Shown here: in pieces, positions 25,449 to 33,578 of the stretch
Numbering within the stretch: the stretch's first letter is position 1
How the letters are laid out: every line of letters starts with the position of its first letter
NCBI GenBank assembly: GCA_965249005.1
Contig: CBDFLD010000012.1
Coordinates: 62,001-126,000, forward strand
Length of the DNA stretch: 64,000 nt
Direction of reading: 5' to 3'
From: CBDFLD01 sp965249005
Lineage (GTDB): Bacteria > Acidobacteriota > UBA6911
Notes under the pieces: model-generated
The model's database searches: none
What the model was told of the DNA's origin: nothing
The model's input: only the letters and a program-made list of their open reading frames with translations
Position numbers and translations under genes: made by a program

Positions 25449-26128
25449 GTGCAAGAAAGCTCGGAGTTCTCGGTGGTACCTTTGATCCGATCCATCTGGG
25501 GCATCTTCATGTCGCCCAGCGTACCCATCGGCTGTTTGATTTGGCCGAGACGCACTTCGTAGTTTCTACGAGCCCCCCTCACAAGTCTGCCCTGACCGCT
25601 CTCTATCATCGTTATGCCATGGTTTGTCTGGCGACGACGGCCCATCGAGGCTACATACCCTCGCTCGTGGAACTGGAATCTCCTGCCAGCCCTTTCTCCG
25701 TGCACACGATGAGCAAGCTGGCGCATGTGCGTGACCGCGTGCAAAGGAAGCTGTACTTCATTGCCGGCGCGGATTCGCTGCTCGACGTGGCCGGATGGCG
25801 AGAGAGCCGGGAGCTACTGTCCTCTCACAGCTTTGTCTTTGTCGCGCGACCCGGAGTGTCCCTTCCTGAAGTCGATACTCTATTGCCTCGCAAGGTGCGG
25901 CCGAACGTCCGCGATCTGCGCGGGTTGGGGCCCAGGCTGCTCAGACAGAGAATACAAACGGAGGAGAAACCACTGCGAAATCGCATATATGTTATCGATG
26001 TTGCGGCGCTGGAGGTTTCGTCGAGCGAAATCCGGCAGCTGGTGTCTTCGGGCAAGAAGGTCACCCACATGCTTCCTCCATCGACCCATGAGTACATTCA
26101 TAAACTGAACATTTATGGTGATAGATGA
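25445..26128 (+). CDS. nadD: Nicotinate-nucleotide adenylyltransferase
   Basis: Transfers AMP from ATP to nicotinate mononucleotide in NAD synthesis. At 227 residues it has the N-terminal GGTFDPIHLGHL nucleotidyltransferase motif, the ADSLLDVAGW segment and the C-terminal VSSSEIRQLV motif (ISSTxIR type). Translation begins at a TTG at 25445 that overlaps the obg stop (TTGA). The obg-nadD-rsfS arrangement is common in bacteria. Confidence 0.95.
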   Translation: MSARKLGVLGGTFDPIHLGHLHVAQRTHRLFDLAETHFVVSTSPPHKSALTALYHRYAMVCLATTAHRGYIPSLVELESPASPFSVHTMSKLAHVRDRVQRKLYFIAGADSLLDVAGWRESRELLSSHSFVFVARPGVSLPEVDTLLPRKVRPNVRDLRGLGPRLLRQRIQTEEKPLRNRIYVIDVAALEVSSSEIRQLVSSGKKVTHMLPPSTHEYIHKLNIYGDR

Positions 26129-26526
26129 AAGATGCTCTCAGAATCGCCCTCGAAGCCATCGAGGAGAAGAAAGCCGTCGACGTCGTGGTACTGGACATCT
26201 CGGGTATTGCCTCGTTTTCCGACTATTTCATCATTTGCAGCGGAACTTCCTCTCGTCAGATCCAGGCAGTCGCCGGCGAAGTGGAGAAGAGGATGCGCGA
26301 GAATGGTATCCGCCCGGAACATATAGAAGGATATGCGAACGCGGAGTGGGTGCTGCTAGATTTTCTAGATTTTGTGGTGCATGTCTTTTCGAAGAGTGCG
26401 CGGTCCTATTATGATCTCGAGCGTCTCTGGAGAGACGGCACCGCCATGGATATCCAGAAGCTCCTGGGGAGCTCCTCTGCCTCCGCCGGGAAGAAAAAGC
26501 CGCAGTCTCCAAGCCGAACGGCCTAG
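26125..26526 (+). CDS. rsfS: Ribosomal silencing factor RsfS
   Basis: Binds L14 on the large subunit and blocks subunit joining under nutrient limitation. At 133 residues it shows the family blocks DVVVLDISGIASFSDYFII and EGYANAEWVLLDFLDFVVHV (each about 20 residues), then YYDLERLWRDG. The ATG overlaps the nadD stop by 4 bases. A short low-complexity basic tail follows residue 115. Confidence 0.96.
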   Translation: MKDALRIALEAIEEKKAVDVVVLDISGIASFSDYFIICSGTSSRQIQAVAGEVEKRMRENGIRPEHIEGYANAEWVLLDFLDFVVHVFSKSARSYYDLERLWRDGTAMDIQKLLGSSSASAGKKKPQSPSRTA

Positions 26527-26636
26527 TCGGCGGCGGTCGTGTTGCCTGCACGCGTTCCCTGTACGGGCCATGACAGCATGAGACTGGCCCGGATCGTTCG
26601 GCCGCCGCCGGTGACACCCGCCAACCCTGACGTGCC

Positions 26637-27107
26637 ATGAAGATACAATTGCTCTGGATGGGTAAGACCAAAAACCCCTGGATTGACTCCTTGGTTGTGG
26701 ACTACCTGAAAAGGACTCGGCGTATGACGGCCTGCGAGATTCTGGAAATGCCGGACCTGTCCAGAAAGAAGGGTTTCCGGGGGGAGCAGCTAAAAATCGC
26801 CGAAAGTGCGGAAATCGAGAAGACTATTGGAGAGAAATGCCGAAAAGTATTCCTTGACGACAAGGGCACGCAATTCAGCTCAGTCGAATTCGCACGCTGG
26901 ATCCAGAAGGAACAGCTAGGGGGAACTAGACGTTTGGTTTTCGTTATCGGTGGTCCGGACGGCCTGGCCAAGGATCTGCTGACAAGGGCGGATCTGAGGC
27001 TGTCTCTCGGAAACATGACGTGGACCCACGAGCTCGTTCGGCTTTTGATCGTCGAACAGATCTATCGTGCTTTCTGTATCCTGGGCAATTCTCCGTATCA
27101 CCGTTAG
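26637..27107 (+). CDS. rlmH: 23S rRNA (pseudouridine(1915)-N(3))-methyltransferase RlmH
   Basis: SPOUT-class SAM enzyme that methylates pseudouridine 1915 in helix 69 of 23S rRNA. At 156 residues it has the knotted cofactor site VFVIGGPDGL, the SLGNMTWTHELVRLLIVEQ block and the invariant C-terminal YHR. It follows rsfS by 110 bases, the usual neighbourhood. Confidence 0.97.
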   Translation: MKIQLLWMGKTKNPWIDSLVVDYLKRTRRMTACEILEMPDLSRKKGFRGEQLKIAESAEIEKTIGEKCRKVFLDDKGTQFSSVEFARWIQKEQLGGTRRLVFVIGGPDGLAKDLLTRADLRLSLGNMTWTHELVRLLIVEQIYRAFCILGNSPYHR

Positions 27108-27121
27108 CGCTGGGGCGATCA

Positions 27122-27481
27122 ATGGAAACGAAAGAACTAAAGCACTTTAAGCAGAAACTGATCGAAAAGCAGTCGGCCTTGACCGACATGGTACACAAGA
27201 CCGAGGGATATGGCCGGGAGCGGGAAGCCGCAAGTCAGGACGTTGCCGACATGGCGGTCGAGTCCTATACGAAGGAGTTCTTGTTCGGCAGGAGCTCAGG
27301 CGACCGCCACATGCTGCAGCTGATCAGTCAAGCTTTGACCCGGATCGATGATGAATCTTTCGGCACTTGTATGAACTGCTCTGACTCGATCGTTCCCAAA
27401 CGGCTGGAAGCCGTGCCCTGGGCATCACTGTGCATCGAGTGTCAGGCGCTGGAAGAAAAAGGCCTCCTCGAAGAAGTCTGA
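27122..27481 (+). CDS. TraR/DksA-type zinc-finger protein
   Basis: A 119-residue protein with an N-terminal coiled coil (about 1-65) and a C-terminal four-cysteine zinc finger (CMNC near 83-86 and CIEC near 104-107). This matches the TraR/DksA C4 family, whose members bind in the secondary channel of RNA polymerase. Coiled-coil tip acidic residues of DksA are not clearly conserved, so a general transcription or stress role is only likely. It begins 14 bases after rlmH. Confidence 0.88.
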   Translation: METKELKHFKQKLIEKQSALTDMVHKTEGYGREREAASQDVADMAVESYTKEFLFGRSSGDRHMLQLISQALTRIDDESFGTCMNCSDSIVPKRLEAVPWASLCIECQALEEKGLLEEV

Positions 27482-28241
27482 AAATAGTGGGGAGACGACC
27501 GAAACTAGTAAGCCAGCTCTCATGTCGTCTTCTCGCTTCGAGTTTCCCCTGCAACGGGACCTTCCCGACACACCGTTCCGACTAGCCGTCGATGCTCTGC
27601 TGAACCTGGTTTACCCGCAATCGTGCGTCAGCTGTGACCGTCCCCTTTCCCGAGTAAGTGAGAAGGGTGTCTGCGGTGGTTGCTGGCGAAAGGTACGGCA
27701 ATTGCGGCTCACTTCTCCCCTGTGCCCGCTCTGCGGCATGCCCCAGGCCGCGGAGTCCACAGAAACACTTCTCTGCGTGCCTTGCATTCTCCATCCGCCA
27801 CCTTTTGGCGGCGCCCGATCCTTCGGGTACTATACCGGCGAGCTGAGCTGCCTGATTCAAGCGTTCAAGTTCGACGGCGTGAAGAACCTGGTCGCGTTGC
27901 TGGCTGTGTTGTTGGCCGAAACCTTCATCCAGCATTGGGACCGATCGGAAATCGATATGGTCGTTCCCGTCCCGTTGCATCCCAAACGGCTGCGAGAGAG
28001 AACTTTCAATCAAGCCGCGCTCCTGGCGCACAAGACGGCCCGGATGCTTGGCGTGAGAGCCGAGCTCCAGCTGTTGAAACGCGTGGTCCACACCACACCG
28101 CAAGTGGGTTTGACCGAAAAACAACGCTTTCGAAACGTGCAACACGTCTTTCGATGCGATCCCCGGACAGATCTCCGGCAAAAGCAGATTCTGTTGATCG
28201 ATGATGTTATGACGACCGGAGCCACCCTGTCAAGCTGTGCT

Positions 28242-28248
28242 GGGTTGC
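28242..28248. repeat. Left copy of 7-bp IS target-site duplication
   Basis: GGGTTGC at 28242-28248 directly precedes the IS left end and matches 29554-29560 exactly. Removing one copy and the IS restores comF. Confidence 0.9.
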
Positions 28249-29553
28249 GGTCATGTCAAGCTGCTTGTGTAAAAAGGTCGAGGGTACGAGTTGGTCGTTG
28301 TTCCTTCCAATCGAGATTGAATCGATGGAAGATCGAGTAAATGATTCTGTCGACACTCTGGACATTAACAAAGCAAACCATCGGACGCGTTCTCCGTCGA
28401 ACCTCAACGAAGCAGCGTTCGATGACGTTGGTGGTTCGTAGCTTCTTCCACAGAGGCCGTGGGAAGCTGTAAAAGGCCAGTAACTCAGGGAGATCCTTCT
28501 CCAATCGATTCACCATCTTCGGATAATCCTTGTGCCAGCAACGCTTCAGCCTCCTGAAAGCTGTCAGTGCATCCCGACGGCTATCGGCCTGGTAGATGGC
28601 CCGTGCATCCTGCTTGATCTGGTCTCGATCGCACTTTCGGACTGAATTGACGATGTTTCGCATCTTATGTGCCCAGCAGCGTTGGTGCTGAGCTCTCGGA
28701 TAGATCGTTTCAATGGCCGCTGCCAGACCTGCACAGCCGTCGGTCACAATCAGCTCGAGGTTATCTCCCTCTATACCACGCCGGTACAGATCTCCTAAGA
28801 GTCCTTCCCAGGCAGCTTGACTCTCTCCACTGCTGCGCATAAATGCCAAAAGCTGCCGGCTACCATCCGCTCTCACCCCGTAGGCCACCAGCATCTGCAC
28901 CCGTTTCCGCCCACTCGGACGTCTTACCCTCAGACTCACTCCGTCCAGAAACAGTGTCTTCCATTCGTCACTCAACCGAGCTCGGTGAAATCGCTGTACT
29001 GCTTCATCTAGCTCTCGTGTCAGCTGCGATACCGTCTGTGCACTGACAACTTCTCCCGTCATGATCGCCACAATCCGTCCCACCGTCCGTGTGCTGATTC
29101 CTCTGAGAAACGCCTCTCGTATCAGCAACGTTACCTCGTCAGCTCGTCGTTGAAACCGTTGTAATCCCTTCGGGAGAAAATTCTTGTTCCGGCTCCGGGC
29201 AATCCGCAACCGTAACGTTCCAAAGCGGGTCACAAAGTCCCGTTCATAGTATCCATTGCGGTACTCTCTCTTTCTCTGCCCACCTCTTTCATACCATCCA
29301 AAGCCACAATAACGGTCTCTCTGCCGCTGTGATTCAGTCTCGAAATACCGTTTCCACGCCAGCTTTGTCTTGCTATACACATCTCCCCAAAAGTCTTCTT
29401 TTACCTCATCAAGGAAATGTTGGAATTGTTCGGTCATCGGTGTTAATTTCGCCATTGGGTGTAAGCTCCTTTCTTGGAGTTGGTTTTTGCCATCGCAGCG
29501 AAAAAACCAAACTTACACCCTCTTTCTTTTTACACAAGCAAAGTTACATCACC
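28249..29553 (-). mobile_element. IS256-family insertion sequence, copy 2 (complete, 1305 bp)
   Basis: Complete element inside comF. The terminal inverted repeats (28249-28276 and 29526-29553) match at 23 of 28 positions, with the shared core TGCTTGTGTAAAAAG. It is flanked by a 7-bp direct repeat; IS256 elements usually make 8-9 bp. The transposase stop codon lies inside the left repeat. No difference from copy 1 over the 1051 bases available. Confidence 0.96.
28256..29455 (-). CDS. IS256-family transposase
   Basis: Mutator-type DDE transposase, 399 residues and apparently intact. Catalytic residues are D171 (LFLDGVSL), D239 (IVTDGCAGL) and E346 (TTNVIERCF). The family motif RCWAHKMRN (259-267) lies between the second aspartate and the glutamate. 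The N-terminal 150 residues form the DNA-binding region. The start ATG at 29455 lies about 98 bases inside the right end. It probably mobilises both copies. Confidence 0.97.
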   Translation of the reverse strand: MAKLTPMTEQFQHFLDEVKEDFWGDVYSKTKLAWKRYFETESQRQRDRYCGFGWYERGGQRKREYRNGYYERDFVTRFGTLRLRIARSRNKNFLPKGLQRFQRRADEVTLLIREAFLRGISTRTVGRIVAIMTGEVVSAQTVSQLTRELDEAVQRFHRARLSDEWKTLFLDGVSLRVRRPSGRKRVQMLVAYGVRADGSRQLLAFMRSSGESQAAWEGLLGDLYRRGIEGDNLELIVTDGCAGLAAAIETIYPRAQHQRCWAHKMRNIVNSVRKCDRDQIKQDARAIYQADSRRDALTAFRRLKRCWHKDYPKMVNRLEKDLPELLAFYSFPRPLWKKLRTTNVIERCFVEVRRRTRPMVCFVNVQSVDRIIYSIFHRFNLDWKEQRPTRTLDLFTQAA

Positions 29554-29560
29554 GGGTTGC
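29554..29560. repeat. Right copy of 7-bp IS target-site duplication
   Basis: GGGTTGC at 29554-29560 directly follows the IS right end and repeats 28242-28248. The interrupted comF frame resumes in the bases that follow. Confidence 0.9.
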
Positions 29561-29685
29561 TCCAGAAGACTGGTGCCGTACGCGTTTTTTGTCTGACCCT
29601 GGCTCGTACCGTGCCGGGTGCGATGTCTTAGACCCAATGGCGAAAATGGTGTGCGGGTAGCGCTTGGGTCGTGGGGTACGGCGGG

Positions 29686-30060
29686 TCACTCGTCGCGGTG
29701 GCGCTGGCGATGCCTCTTTCCTGCGGCTCTGACGATCTTTCTGAAGTCGTCGATCTGATCCTCGCGCAAGATCTTTCGGATCTCCTGGTTGGACTCGTGA
29801 GCCAGTGAGCGGTATCGCTCCCGGCCCTGCTGGAAGATCTTCTGCAGTTGCAGCTTCTGATCCGGGTTGAGCTCGAGTTCATCCGCCAACTCCCCCACGA
29901 TGTCGGGGGGAGGACCTCCCCTGAACGGGGGAAACCCGGGGCCATGTCTGCGGATTTGAGTGTCGTAGAGGGAAGCCGAGACGGCGCCAGCAATGGCGCC
30001 CAAGACAAAAACCCCCAGCAGCAGAAGTACAGCACCCGTCTTGGACTTCATCGATGTCAT
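29686..30060 (-). CDS. Spy/CpxP-like periplasmic or membrane-anchored helical protein
   Basis: A 124-residue protein with an N-terminal hydrophobic segment (about 7-29, GAVLLLLGVFVLGAIAGAV), a proline/glycine-rich linker and a helical region (about 52-110, LELNPDQKLQLQKIFQQGRE). The pattern resembles the Spy/heavy-metal-resistance hairpin family, periplasmic chaperones or metal sensors. It lies 30 bases after a zinc-finger anti-sigma factor on the same strand, a pairing that suggests an envelope-stress module. Start MTSMKSK at 30060 or MKSK at 30051 cannot be decided. Confidence 0.7.
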   Translation of the reverse strand: MTSMKSKTGAVLLLLGVFVLGAIAGAVSASLYDTQIRRHGPGFPPFRGGPPPDIVGELADELELNPDQKLQLQKIFQQGRERYRSLAHESNQEIRKILREDQIDDFRKIVRAAGKRHRQRHRDE

Positions 30061-30090
30061 GAAGGCTTGGCCGATTTCTCGGATACGGTC

Positions 30091-30555
30091 TCAGCGGACC
30101 GGTGTGGACTCCACTCCGGCGATGGCTAAAAGCACCGTTTCATCTGTGATTTCGTGCTGCTCGCTGATCACGATTTCCCTGACCGGGTCTTCGGCAGCGA
30201 AGTCGATGTCCGTACCCGCGCTGGTGAACTGCAGATAGGCGAAGATAGAAACGATGGCCAGCGTGAGGGTTCCGAGGGCCGGCACCATGCGACGAGAGAG
30301 CCCCAGTATGACCGTCCAGATGACCGGGACCGCCGCTTCGGCTTGCAATCGAGCTCGCAGACTGCGGTAGAACAGGGGCGAAGGCTCCAGCCTTCGAATC
30401 ACCTGCCCGATCTTTCTCGGAAACAGGCTCAGCTTCATCTCCCATGAGCATACGCTGCAATCGGAAAGGTGTTGCTGTAACTGAGCTTGCTCTTCACCGG
30501 ACAGTTCGCCGTCCATGAAACCAAACATCCGATCCTTGGCTGACTTGCAGTCCAT
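30091..30555 (-). CDS. Zinc-finger (ZAS) anti-sigma factor, orphan
   Basis: A 154-residue membrane protein. The N-terminal cytoplasmic part carries the HxxxCxxC zinc motif HLSDCSVC (about residues 29-36) preceded by FMDGELSGEEQAQL, the signature of ZAS anti-sigma domains. A membrane helix follows at about 90-107 (VPALGTLTLAIVSIFAYL), then a short periplasmic tail. GGGGGA lies 7 bases before the ATG at 30555, which fixes the start. Its partner ECF sigma factor would normally sit just upstream, but 30556-30808 holds no such gene, so the partner is elsewhere or lost. Confidence 0.85.
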   Translation of the reverse strand: MDCKSAKDRMFGFMDGELSGEEQAQLQQHLSDCSVCSWEMKLSLFPRKIGQVIRRLEPSPLFYRSLRARLQAEAAVPVIWTVILGLSRRMVPALGTLTLAIVSIFAYLQFTSAGTDIDFAAEDPVREIVISEQHEITDETVLLAIAGVESTPVR

Positions 30556-30808
30556 TTGCAGATCCCCCTTCACCGTTAAATACGCTAAACAGAAATGCTT
30601 ATTTCAGATTTTTCGATCAGGTCCAGCAAAAAGACGGTTCTTCTCACTTGTGGCCACGGGTCCGCCCGTCCTTCCGCCAGAGCGCCGCTAGAGTGTCGAT
30701 GGTATATTTGCTCTATTTACATGGTTTGCGTCGGTTGCGAGGCCAACCGAAACCGGTTGTGCTCGCTGCTGGGCAAAGTCTGGCCAGGCAGGCGGCAGTC
30801 CATACCGA

Positions 30809-31834
30809 CTATCGGCTCACAGCAACACGCTCGACGAAGGACTCATCGACCGGCACCGGCTGGACAGAGAGATGCTGCTTGTAAAAACCGAGTGCATCTT
30901 CGAAGAACTTGAGCACCGCCACGGGGGAGCCGATCCCCCGGGTGAACCCGTGCCGCTGGCCCGGATAGTTCACCACCTGAAACATCTTCCGGGTTTTCTT
31001 TAGCTCTGGGAGCAAGATCTTCTCGTTGAGCCCGCAGATCGGGTGCACCTGCCCGTGAGCAATGAACAGGGGAACCGAGATCTTTTCCACCATCTCGTGG
31101 AACCGTTTCTGCCCCTTGCTCGACATGAAGCTGCGAGGATCGGTGTACCTTTCTTTCTGGTAGCCCTCGTTCCGCCACTCATCACGGCTCGAGATCACAT
31201 CGAGCAGAACGATGGTAGCGGGCTCCTCCGCAGCCACGGCGCAGAGGGGGATCGTGCCGGCCAACACCAGTGCCAGTGCGCCGCCACCGCTATTTCCCAA
31301 CAGGACCACACTCTCCGGGTCGACTTCGGAAAGCGCTTTCACGCCCTCGACGACGGCAATCCCATCCAGCACGATCGAGGAGGTGAAGGGATCCGCATTG
31401 CTTCCTCTCCGTGTGGCCGCAACAATGACGAATCCTGCGGCGAGAAAGCGGTTCCAGTTTTCCCCTTCGACGAGTTTTTTCTTCAGTACCTCGAGGGGAT
31501 GGTTTTCCCATCCGCCTGGAAAATGCACCAGTGCAGGAAATGGTCCCTTGCCGGGCGGCTTCCGGAGGGCGACGGAGGTCTCATTTCCGTCCCGGGCCCT
31601 GACCGTCAGTACCTCAGCCGGTGATACCTCGATCGATAGGACGGGTTTGGTGATCTCCGAGCGCGCTTCCTCGCGCGGCGGCCGGGAATACAGGGCGCCA
31701 ACATCCACGGCGCACACCGCAAGCGCAGCAATAGAGAGAATCCCCGTTGAAACCCGTGTGTACGACCCTGAAAAGAACCACCGCACGTCTCGTGGATACG
31801 ACATCTTTAGTGTACTCTCGGGTTTCCGGCGCAT
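30809..31834 (-). CDS. Secreted or membrane-anchored alpha/beta-hydrolase
   Basis: A serine-hydrolase-fold protein of about 341 residues from ATG 31834, or 331 from ATG 31804. A hydrophobic segment near the N terminus (TGILSIAALAVCAVDVGAL) is a signal peptide or anchor. The nucleophile elbow is GNSGGG, close to the GxSxG pattern of prolyl-oligopeptidase-like dienelactone hydrolases. The acid and histidine are probably in the region of AHGQVHPI and PGQRHGFTRG. The substrate is unknown. Further upstream in-frame starts to 32017 would overlap the divergent methyltransferase gene. Confidence 0.8.
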   Translation of the reverse strand: MRRKPESTLKMSYPRDVRWFFSGSYTRVSTGILSIAALAVCAVDVGALYSRPPREEARSEITKPVLSIEVSPAEVLTVRARDGNETSVALRKPPGKGPFPALVHFPGGWENHPLEVLKKKLVEGENWNRFLAAGFVIVAATRRGSNADPFTSSIVLDGIAVVEGVKALSEVDPESVVLLGNSGGGALALVLAGTIPLCAVAAEEPATIVLLDVISSRDEWRNEGYQKERYTDPRSFMSSKGQKRFHEMVEKISVPLFIAHGQVHPICGLNEKILLPELKKTRKMFQVVNYPGQRHGFTRGIGSPVAVLKFFEDALGFYKQHLSVQPVPVDESFVERVAVSR

Positions 31835-31967
31835 CACCGCTAGATTATACTCGTATGCTACAAAACGAGAAAGGCTCGATACATACGGAGTGACGACTCC
31901 CGCCGCGCGCAGCAGGAATAGGCGCTTCCGCGCGGCGCCGATCGCCAGGCTCCCCGGAAGAAACTCA

Positions 31968-32450
31968 GTGGTCCTGCTCGTCAAAAACCTGCTCTTCACA
32001 GTGCTAGTGCCGGGCACGGTCGCCGTCTATGTGCCTCTGCGGATCGCCGAATCTCACTCTCCAGTATCGGTCTGGGGGGTGGCCCTCGCACTTCCCGTAT
32101 TCGTGGCGGGCGCAGCCGTTTACACCTGGTGCGTGTGGGACTTCGCAACCTTCGGGCGGGACACCCCGGTTTTTGTCGACGCCCCGAAGAGGCTCGTGAT
32201 CCGTGGGCTCTACCGGTATACGCGCAACCCCATGTACGTCGGGGTGCTCACGGTGATCCTGGGCTGGTCGCTGTTGTTTCAAGAAAGGGGAGTGGCAATC
32301 TACGCCATGGCCGTCGGTGCCGGCTTCCATCTCTTCGTGGTTCTGTATGAAGAGCGCCACCTCCGCCACATCTTCGGTGATGAGTACGACGACTACTGCG
32401 CTCGCGTCGGTCGCTGGCTCCCACGGTCCAGGCGCCGGCCGGCCACCTGA
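31968..32450 (+). CDS. Isoprenylcysteine carboxylmethyltransferase-family membrane enzyme
   Basis: A 160-residue polytopic protein of the ICMT/PEMT methyltransferase superfamily. Helices occupy about 4-24, 32-55 and 92-128. The SAM-binding signature includes RGLYRYTRNPMYVGVL, then EERHLRHIFGDEYDDYCARV near the end. Bacterial members methylate unknown or lipid substrates. The GTG at 31968 is chosen because it begins the first membrane helix and has GGAAG upstream; no ATG exists in the frame nearby. Confidence 0.85.
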   Translation: MVLLVKNLLFTVLVPGTVAVYVPLRIAESHSPVSVWGVALALPVFVAGAAVYTWCVWDFATFGRDTPVFVDAPKRLVIRGLYRYTRNPMYVGVLTVILGWSLLFQERGVAIYAMAVGAGFHLFVVLYEERHLRHIFGDEYDDYCARVGRWLPRSRRRPAT

Positions 32451-32495
32451 GTAAAGCTCGTTGATCAGGATCCCATGCGCTCGATACGGCAGCGG

Positions 32496-33578
32496 CTACA
32501 GGATCAGCATGCAGTCCCCATAGCTATAGAACCGGTACCTACAAGAGATTGCTTCCCGGTAGCAGCTCATGGTGAGTTCGTAGCCGGCGAAAGCGCAAAC
32601 GAGCATCAACAGAGTCGACTCCGGTAGGTGGAAGTTGGTAAGAAGACCCTGGACTGCCTCGAACCGAAACCCCGGGTAGATAAAAAGATCGCACCAGCCG
32701 GAGTCCGGCTGGTGAGGGAATCTTCCCTGACGAACGAGATGCTCGAGTGCGCGTGTCGTCGTGGTGCCGACGGCAACCAGACTGCGCCCTTTGTTGATTT
32801 GCCGAGCAATGCAACGGGCCGAGGCTGCCGACACTTCACAATACTCGGGTTCGATGCGGTGATCCTCGATGTTTCGCGCGCGTACCGACGCGAAGGTGCC
32901 GAGCCCCACGTGGAGGAGGATTTCGCAAATGGACACCCGTCGGGTTTGCAGCCTCTGGACAACGCTCCGGGTAAAGTGAAGTCCCGCCGTGGGGGCGGCC
33001 ACCGACCCTGGCTCCCGGGCAAATATGGTTTGATACCGTTTCGTATCTTGCGAAAGGTCTTCCCCCGGGCTCCGCCGGATATAGGGTGGGAGCGGTGTTG
33101 CTGCAAGTTGTTCCAGGCGTCGGGAAACGGAATCTTCGGAACATCCTTCGCAGTGAAAGCCGAGACGCCATCGCCCTTCGCCAATGCTTTCGAGTACCCG
33201 GGCCTCCAGGTCGTCGACCCCGAGTCGGCTACCAGTTCGAACCTTCTTGCTCGGCCGAACCAGTGCGAGCCATTCACCCCGCTCGACGCGACGATAGAGC
33301 AAGATCTCGATTCGCTCTTTCTTGCCGGGTCTGTGTGCCCACAATCGCGCCGGGATGACTCGGGAGTTGTTGACGACGAGAAAGTGTTCGGAGCCCACGA
33401 TGTCGGGAAGGTCCGCGAAACGGCGATGTTCCCAACTTTGCGACTTGCGGTCGACCACCATCATCCGGGCGCCGTCTCGCCTGGATAGCGGTCGCTGGGC
33501 GATGAGATCCTCAGGTTGGGGATAGCTGAATTGATGAACGTCCACCGCTCTATCGATGGCGAGGAAAGATGGAGACAC
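32496..33578 (-). CDS. queA: S-adenosylmethionine:tRNA ribosyltransferase-isomerase
   Basis: Transfers and isomerises the ribosyl part of SAM onto 7-aminomethyl-7-deazaguanine in tRNA, making epoxyqueuosine. At 360 residues it shows FSYPQPEDLIAQRPLSRRD near the N terminus, VVNNSRVIPARLW, GSVAAPTAGLHFT and LLTNFHLPESTLLMLV. It starts with GTG at 33578, or possibly GTG at 33545; both precede the conserved region. The upstream YihY gene overlaps its 5' end by 29 bases. No other queuosine gene is in the window. Confidence 0.95.
   Translation of the reverse strand: MSPSFLAIDRAVDVHQFSYPQPEDLIAQRPLSRRDGARMMVVDRKSQSWEHRRFADLPDIVGSEHFLVVNNSRVIPARLWAHRPGKKERIEILLYRRVERGEWLALVRPSKKVRTGSRLGVDDLEARVLESIGEGRWRLGFHCEGCSEDSVSRRLEQLAATPLPPYIRRSPGEDLSQDTKRYQTIFAREPGSVAAPTAGLHFTRSVVQRLQTRRVSICEILLHVGLGTFASVRARNIEDHRIEPEYCEVSAASARCIARQINKGRSLVAVGTTTTRALEHLVRQGRFPHQPDSGWCDLFIYPGFRFEAVQGLLTNFHLPESTLLMLVCAFAGYELTMSCYREAISCRYRFYSYGDCMLIL

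Larger units (their letters stand above)
27522..29631 (+). pseudogene. comF: comF amidophosphoribosyltransferase-like gene, split by IS256
   Basis: ComF-family protein, in other bacteria needed for DNA uptake during transformation. The 5' part (27522-28248) encodes the zinc-finger cysteines (CVSC, CGGC, CPLC, CVPC) and the PRPP-binding motif LLIDDVMTTGATL. The IS copy at 28249-29553 then interrupts it. Removing the IS and one copy of the 7-bp GGGTTGC duplication restores one frame (727 + 71 bases), continuing GLLQKTGAVRVFCLTLAR to a stop at 29631, 265 residues in total. The present gene ends inside the IS at 28340. The PRPP motif is retained but the last strand is lost, so the product is probably inactive. 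Confidence 0.95.

Noticed and set aside
1..29553. Composite transposon formed by the two IS256 copies
   Set aside because: The block between them is ordinary essential chromosome and one copy sits inside comF with its own target duplication, so two independent insertions are more likely.
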